A stretch of 64,000 bases of DNA, taken from assembly GCF_020379485.1 (NCBI RefSeq), contig NC_063452.1:55519377-55583376 (forward strand), written 5' to 3'. The notes beneath the pieces were generated by a model. That model ran no database searches, had not been told where the DNA came from, and worked only from the letters and a program-made list of their open reading frames with translations. Positions 59,160 through 64,000 of the stretch are shown piece after piece; position 1 is the stretch's first letter, and every line of letters begins with the position of its first letter. Source of the DNA: Brassica napus. Lineage: Eukaryota > Streptophyta > Magnoliopsida > Brassicales > Brassicaceae. The position numbers were made by a program, and so were the translations under genes.

Positions 59160-60106
59160 TTGTTAAATTCAGTTTTTGTTTTCGTCTGTGCCGATATTTT
59201 TGGTTTTAATTCGTAAGGACTAAGGAGTTATTTGTTAATTATTATTTTTATTTTATTTGGAAGGGGGATGGAGGGGGGAGGTGTTGATCTTTCTTTATGC
59301 GTGGGTCGCCTTTTTGCCGGTGGTGGTTAATATACGCGCCAAACATTAGACTACATGACTTCTCTTTACATAGATTTTTCTATCTATTTATTTTAATTAA
59401 ATATATTAAATAAATTTATAAAAATTGCATAATTACCAAAAATTAAAATTAAACAATATTTATAAAATTTGTAAATATATAAAAAAAAATTAACGATTAT
59501 AATTTTCTAAAAAAATTGTATACATTTTTGAAAATTTTAGTAGTAAAATTGTATAATTTAAAAATATATAATTAAATTATATTTTGAAATTTATAATGCC
59601 ATATTTGAATATATTTATTTAATGATGATTTATGAGTTATTCACATATTCTAAAAAAATTTCCAAAAATATAAATTGGCATTAAATGTAATATATGAGTT
59701 ATTACCATATTTTAAAAGTTTACCAAAAATATAAATTAACATTAAATGCAATTGTCCATGTCATATTAAACTATAAGACATGTCATCAATTTCAGTAGTC
59801 ATGTCATATTTGTTTTGTGAAATTGATTGTAGAAATGACATGTGGCAAAATCACTTCGCAAATATAGTCTAGGGGATTGCTTTCTATTCTTGATATTTTC
59901 TATTTTTATCAACTATTGATTTTGATTTACTGTGAAATTTATACCTTCAAAATGAAACACTTGAAATAATATGTGGATATGTTTTTAAAAAATACCCTAG
60001 GATAACATTAATTTTTTTTTAAAAGATATTTATGCCCTCATAGCTAGCTGAATCAGGTATTTTGAACATTATTATGTATTGATTTTTTAGCTTTTTAATG
60101 TAGGTA
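59160..60106. other. Upstream region of the CCCH gene, then AT-rich DNA
   Basis: The first 200 bp probably hold the CCCH promoter. After about 59360 the sequence is very AT-rich with repeated words (ATATGAGTTATTACCATATT and variants), perhaps an old non-autonomous element. No open frame of interest. Confidence 0.4.
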
Positions 60107-60868
60107 TCTTATATATTAAAACATAAGTCACAACCTTGATTCATGTGTGATTTTTTTAAAATAGACCTAATGGAATTATTGCTAGAAAGTCATGTTACGT
60201 TTAATATCTAATCTTATCATTTAAATTTTGGGCCTACCAGAAATTTTTATTGGACTATCAATAATTGGATTAAACAATAGATGATACATTGGATTTATAG
60301 ATAGTATAAATTAAATAGATATAATTTAATGTTTTAATACTACACCTCTATATGCTAAATATTTAAATATTTGTCAATGTTAACTTTAAAATTATAAATT
60401 TTTTTTAAAATAAAAAAAATCATATTATCTAACAATGATTAATCTTTACCACCTTAAACCAATGAAAAAAATTTTAAACTACATAGTTTATTTTAAAAAT
60501 TAAACAAAAACTAAATGTTTAATTATTTACTCGATAATATAAATCTGTGAAGCGAAAAGTTTAATTTTTTAAAAACTTTCTAAATTTGTGAAATGTTACA
60601 ATATCTTTGAATATGAAAATAAAACAATATTTTACTAATCTTTATATATATTTACGATTTTAATAATGAAATAATAATCCGAAAATATATATATATAAGA
60701 AGATACAAATACATGTGAAAGTTTGAAACAATTTATTCAATGAAAAAAATCTACAGTAAACTTATTATGTTTTAAAAATTGATATACCAATTTAGAATTG
60801 AAAATAAAATATTTATATAAAAATAAATGATAACAAAAATCCGCGCGGTTGCGTGGATCGAGATCTAA
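60107..60868 (+). mobile_element. Non-autonomous Helitron, 762 bp
   Basis: The 5' end is A/TCTTATATATTAAAACATAA and the 3' end is a GC hairpin (CCGCGCGGTTGCGTGG) followed by ATCGAGATCTAA/T. TC and CTRR termini in A/T flanks, no target duplication and no coding capacity fit a Helitron. The terminal bases match the minus-strand Helitron at 20615-23931, so one replicase family may serve both. Confidence 0.75.
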
Positions 60869-60992
60869 TTTTCTATATTACAACGAATTAGAAATGATGC
60901 TAGTGAAACTTTTGTATATATAATCAAGATGGATTATAGGTAAAAATCAAGATTAATTATCGATGTAAATAGAAAATCGGATATTTTATCAA

Positions 60993-61208
60993 CTAAGCAT
61001 GATTAACCCCGGTCTATTAGCCGGGGTTCTTAACTCATGATTTGACAATTTTTTTTAAACACTTTTTGGCTAAGAAACAGCTCTTATATCTCTTATTTAA
61101 GAGACGGTTCTTAACTTTTCTTAGTTAAAATCTAAGAAAAGCTAAGAACCGTCTCTTAGTCGAAGCTAAAAAATCCAGTTAAGAGATTAGAGTTAATCAT
61201 GGTCTAAG
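60993..61208. mobile_element. Hairpin MITE, copy 1
   Basis: Ends CTAAGCATGATTAACC and GTTAATCATGGTCTAAG are inverted repeats. An internal 27-bp stem (61098-61124 with 61132-61158, one mismatch) makes the transcript a strong foldback. It has no coding capacity. Confidence 0.7.
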
Positions 61209-61314
61209 GCATTGAAAGTGATTACCGATTAGAATGAACTTCTACCAATTTTTGGATGGTGGGGTTCAAAATTTGACTTTGATCTACAAAACAATGAGTT
61301 TACAAACTTGTGTA

Positions 61315-61520
61315 CTTAGACCATGAGATTTTTAGAGTGAGATTCTTAGCGGAAGTTAAGAAACTGTTTTTTAACTTTTAACTAAAAAAACTAAGAACCA
61401 GTTCTTAAAGTCTTTATTTAAGAACCGGTTCTTAGTTTTTTTAATTAAAAGTTAAGAAACAGTTTTTTAACTTCCGCTAAGAACTCCATCTTAAGAACCC
61501 CGGGTTAATCATGCTCTTAG
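61315..61520. mobile_element. Hairpin MITE, copy 2, with 65-bp stem
   Basis: Ends CTTAGACCATGAG and GGGTTAATCATGCTCTTAG match copy 1 in the opposite order. The arms 61345-61409 and 61417-61481 pair over 65 bp with four mismatches around a 7-base loop. Such near-perfect foldbacks are typical of MITEs and can be processed to small RNAs. Confidence 0.78.
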
Positions 61521-62591
61521 CTCTTGAAACAAAAACACCACACACACAAAATCACATATTAAATGTGTAGACACATATATTGTGAAATATAGAGTTGTCT
61601 CTCCAAATGCAATATCTTACTATATAAATTATTTTTAAATGGCAAATGGTCGTTTGGAAATTGTAATGGTTAGGAAAACAAAAGTCAAATAAATTAAACT
61701 CTGTCGGTTCAAGTTGCAAATATAGCAAGAAGACAATTTCTTTGTCAAAATCAACTCATGTCTTATTAATCTTTTTTTTTATATATCATATATCTTATTT
61801 AATATTTGATGCTAACATTTTGTTTTCTCAACCAATCTGCTAGTTATTTTGTAAACTTGCCCATGGGTCGCTATTCGCTACTACACTGCTCGAGCATGTT
61901 AGAGTTATATTTTTTGTGCTAACGTTGATTACGACGTATCCACCTTATATTCTTGGTTTGATATATTATCTACGCCTAACATTTTGACTAGCTGTGTTTG
62001 TCGAGTATGGCCAGATACAAAACAGTTTTTCGTATATGTAATATTTTAACTGTAAACGTTATACACAAGAATTTAGCAAAAAAAAACGTTATAAACAAGA
62101 ATTATTTCTTTGTTAATTAATAAAGTCCCAAACAAACCCGTAGTCTTTCAAAATTTGAAAGCAGCCGTTGATAATATCTTTTAGTGGACGTAAATCTTCC
62201 CAAGGATTAAAACTAGAGAGGATGAGATATTCATATTCCTTGAGAAGATTACTACGCCGTTACCATTAGATTACACTCACTTTGGTTAAACGATATGAAT
62301 ATAACTATACCATTAAACAAATTATCTCTATCTGCATGCAGAAACTATAAAAGTAATAGAACACAATTAAATAAAAGACAACCGACCAAGAGAAACCAAT
62401 ATTACCATTTGATAAATGATTGGTTTTGATATTCGTTGACAAACAGTAGATTTCCTTTCTGAAATCGTGAATGCAAATAAGGAAACTCGTTGAAGTCTTG
62501 GCGCCTCGAGCTGTTTACAGTTTGTCCTGATTTTGACATGGGCTTGTATAGAGGGAAACAATATTCACAAATGAAAACTATAAAAGTTTAT
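61521..62591. other. Intergenic AT-rich DNA, no gene seen
   Basis: No recognisable open frame, RNA gene or bordered element. Confidence 0.5.
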
Positions 62592-62838
62592 AAAAGAATA
62601 CAAAAATAAAATTGGAATTTCATTTTTTTAAACATTAGAAAACCTTTTTTAACCAAGCGCTCGTAGCTTGGTGGTAAAGGAGGTACAGCTGTACTGTTCG
62701 CCACCCGGGTTCGAGCCTTGGCCACAACGGATTTAACATCCTTTCCGTTGGGGCGCTGGACCTCTTTCGGGGGATAGTTGGGAATGTGGCTGTCCAGATA
62801 CCAGAGTTATCAAAAAAAAAAAAAGAATACAAAAATAA
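62592..62838 (+). mobile_element. tRNA-derived SINE with 18-bp target duplication
   Basis: AAAAGAATACAAAAATAA flanks the insertion perfectly (62592-62609 and 62821-62838). An A box lies near 62664-62680 (TAGCTTGGTGGTAAAGG), a B box at 62707-62717 (GGGTTCGAGCC), and an A run precedes the right duplication. About 45 AT-rich bases lie between the left duplication and the tRNA-like head. The internal sequence differs from the SINE at 39448, so it is a second family. Confidence 0.88.
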
Positions 62839-64000
62839 CTTGTTTTATTTGCACAAAGAAAAATTGACGTGGTGAGAAGGAGATTGCGGAAAGTATTTGT
62901 CTTGCACGCTCACGCAAAGAGTGTGAATCGCACTCAACACGAAACGTTTAAGAGTCACTTCATAGCATTATTACCACTTCTGATATTTATATGGAATCGT
63001 AATTTTAATGCGTTGTATGAATTATTACTTACCAAGGTCATCATCGTAGTATAAGTAAAACTAGGTAATAATCATGCGCAAGTGTGATTATTAGTTTCGT
63101 TATTTTTAATAAAAAGATATTAAATTTGTTTAATCTGAATATTGGTTCGGTTTTAAGTTTTTTTTTTTGGTTTTCAATCCTCTAAAATATAACTATTATT
63201 TTAAATTAATATTCAATTTAGTTTATTCGGTTAAAATGTTTGATTTTTTTTAGTTTTTTGGGTCAAAACTAAACATTAATATTTGCATATTATGAATTTT
63301 AGATAGTAGTCATGTCGAATCAATAGTTTCATATTATAGTTTCTAAACAGATAATAATTTAAGAAAAAGAAAAGAAAAATATTAAGACAAATTATTTCAC
63401 TAAAATTTGGTCGGCAGTGAAAGAAACATTAAGAAAAGATATTTCAACTTTCAAAAGAAATAGATTCTTCATTTGTGGTGAATACTTAATTACAAGGTGC
63501 TCACATCAAGGTGCACATTTATATGTGTATGTAAAAAGTATATAAAATAATTTAAAATATATAAATATATTGTTAATTAATATTAAATGACATTTTTGTT
63601 CAAAATAATACATGAAAGATAAAATTAAAATTAATTTAAAATAAAAAAGGCCTTGACATTAGTCATTTTTTCATATAAAGAAAATAAAATTGTATCCGTA
63701 AATAGGGGTGGACACAGATCGAATATCTGGGTATTTGGAAGCATTCGTGTCGATTCGATCTTTAGCCACCTAGATATTCGGTGACTCGGATATCCGAAAT
63801 GTTTTAGAATTTTAAAGAATATCCGATTTGATCCGTAAATAAAATAAAATTTTTTAAAAAATTGAAAATTTTAATAATAACATTTATCACAAAAATAAAA
63901 CATTATTTAACTTTTTAAATTCTAGTACCTAATATAATAAATTTAATTCATAAAAATATTGTAAAACTGATATCAAGTATAATATATATAACATATATAT
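62839..64000. other. Intergenic AT-rich DNA to window end
   Basis: No gene recognised. GGGGTGGACACAG followed by GAATATCTGG and GGATATCCGAAA words (63707-63830) resembles one end of a dispersed crucifer repeat whose other end is not in view. Confidence 0.4.

Noticed and set aside
62664..62720. Possible functional tRNA gene
   Set aside because: Same reason as for the other SINE: tRNA-like boxes only, bounded by target duplications.
1..64000. CRISPR arrays, bacterial operons, Shine-Dalgarno sites
   Set aside because: The repeats seen are transposon ends, LTRs and microsatellites. Spliced genes show that this is eukaryotic nuclear DNA.

Overview
This window is plant nuclear DNA, almost certainly from Brassica or a close relative. 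The evidence is spliced genes with GT/AG introns, plant-only families (CC-type glutaredoxin, AP2/ERF, plant CCCH fingers) and Brassicaceae-style Helitrons, SINEs and CACTA elements. The single-copy genes run in one collinear order that I recognise from Arabidopsis chromosome 5: GRXS2 (At5g18600-like), a kelch/coiled-coil protein (At5g18590-like), TON2/FASS (At5g18580-like), PUCHI (At5g18560-like) and a five-finger CCCH protein (At5g18550-like). Gene names rest on remembered family sequences; no search was run.

Layout. 1-1603: broken DUF1985-type transposon gene on the minus strand. 2040-8700: AT-rich intergenic DNA with a MITE and a poly(A)-tailed retroinsertion. 8979-9287: glutaredoxin. 9865-11206: three adjacent small TIR elements. 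12064-15690: kelch gene, 15 coding exons. 16078-18874: TON2 copy, convergent with the kelch gene and broken by at least two frame-changing deletions. 19391-23974: three nested Helitrons, the innermost carrying gene-like fragments. 24311-27216: 5'-truncated LINE. 27217-37887: tandem Sirevirus-type Ty1/copia structure (truncated copy, shared LTR, longer copy, LTR). 37888-42665: intergenic DNA with a SINE, a hAT-like MITE and a plastid rpoB-like fragment. 42669-50596: complete CACTA element with perfect 3-bp target duplication, holding two decayed transposase genes. 50881-51322: Mutator-like MITE with telomere-like repeats. 53709-54719: PUCHI-like AP2/ERF gene. 56950-58961: CCCH gene on the minus strand. 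59160-64000: Helitron, two hairpin MITEs and a second SINE.

The probably functional host genes are GRXS2, kelch, PUCHI and CCCH. They share a conserved neighbourhood, not a pathway, and each appears to have its own promoter. The TON2 copy looks dead and the gene expected between TON2 and PUCHI (At5g18570, chloroplast OBG GTPase) is not visible. Both losses fit post-polyploid gene loss, with about 34 kb of transposons filling the gap. I saw no convincing unknown gene system. The most unusual structures are the nested Helitrons, the shared-LTR Sirevirus with an extra ORF and repeated polypurine tracts, and a CACTA element with subterminal-type repeats in front of both genes and a start codon split by an intron.
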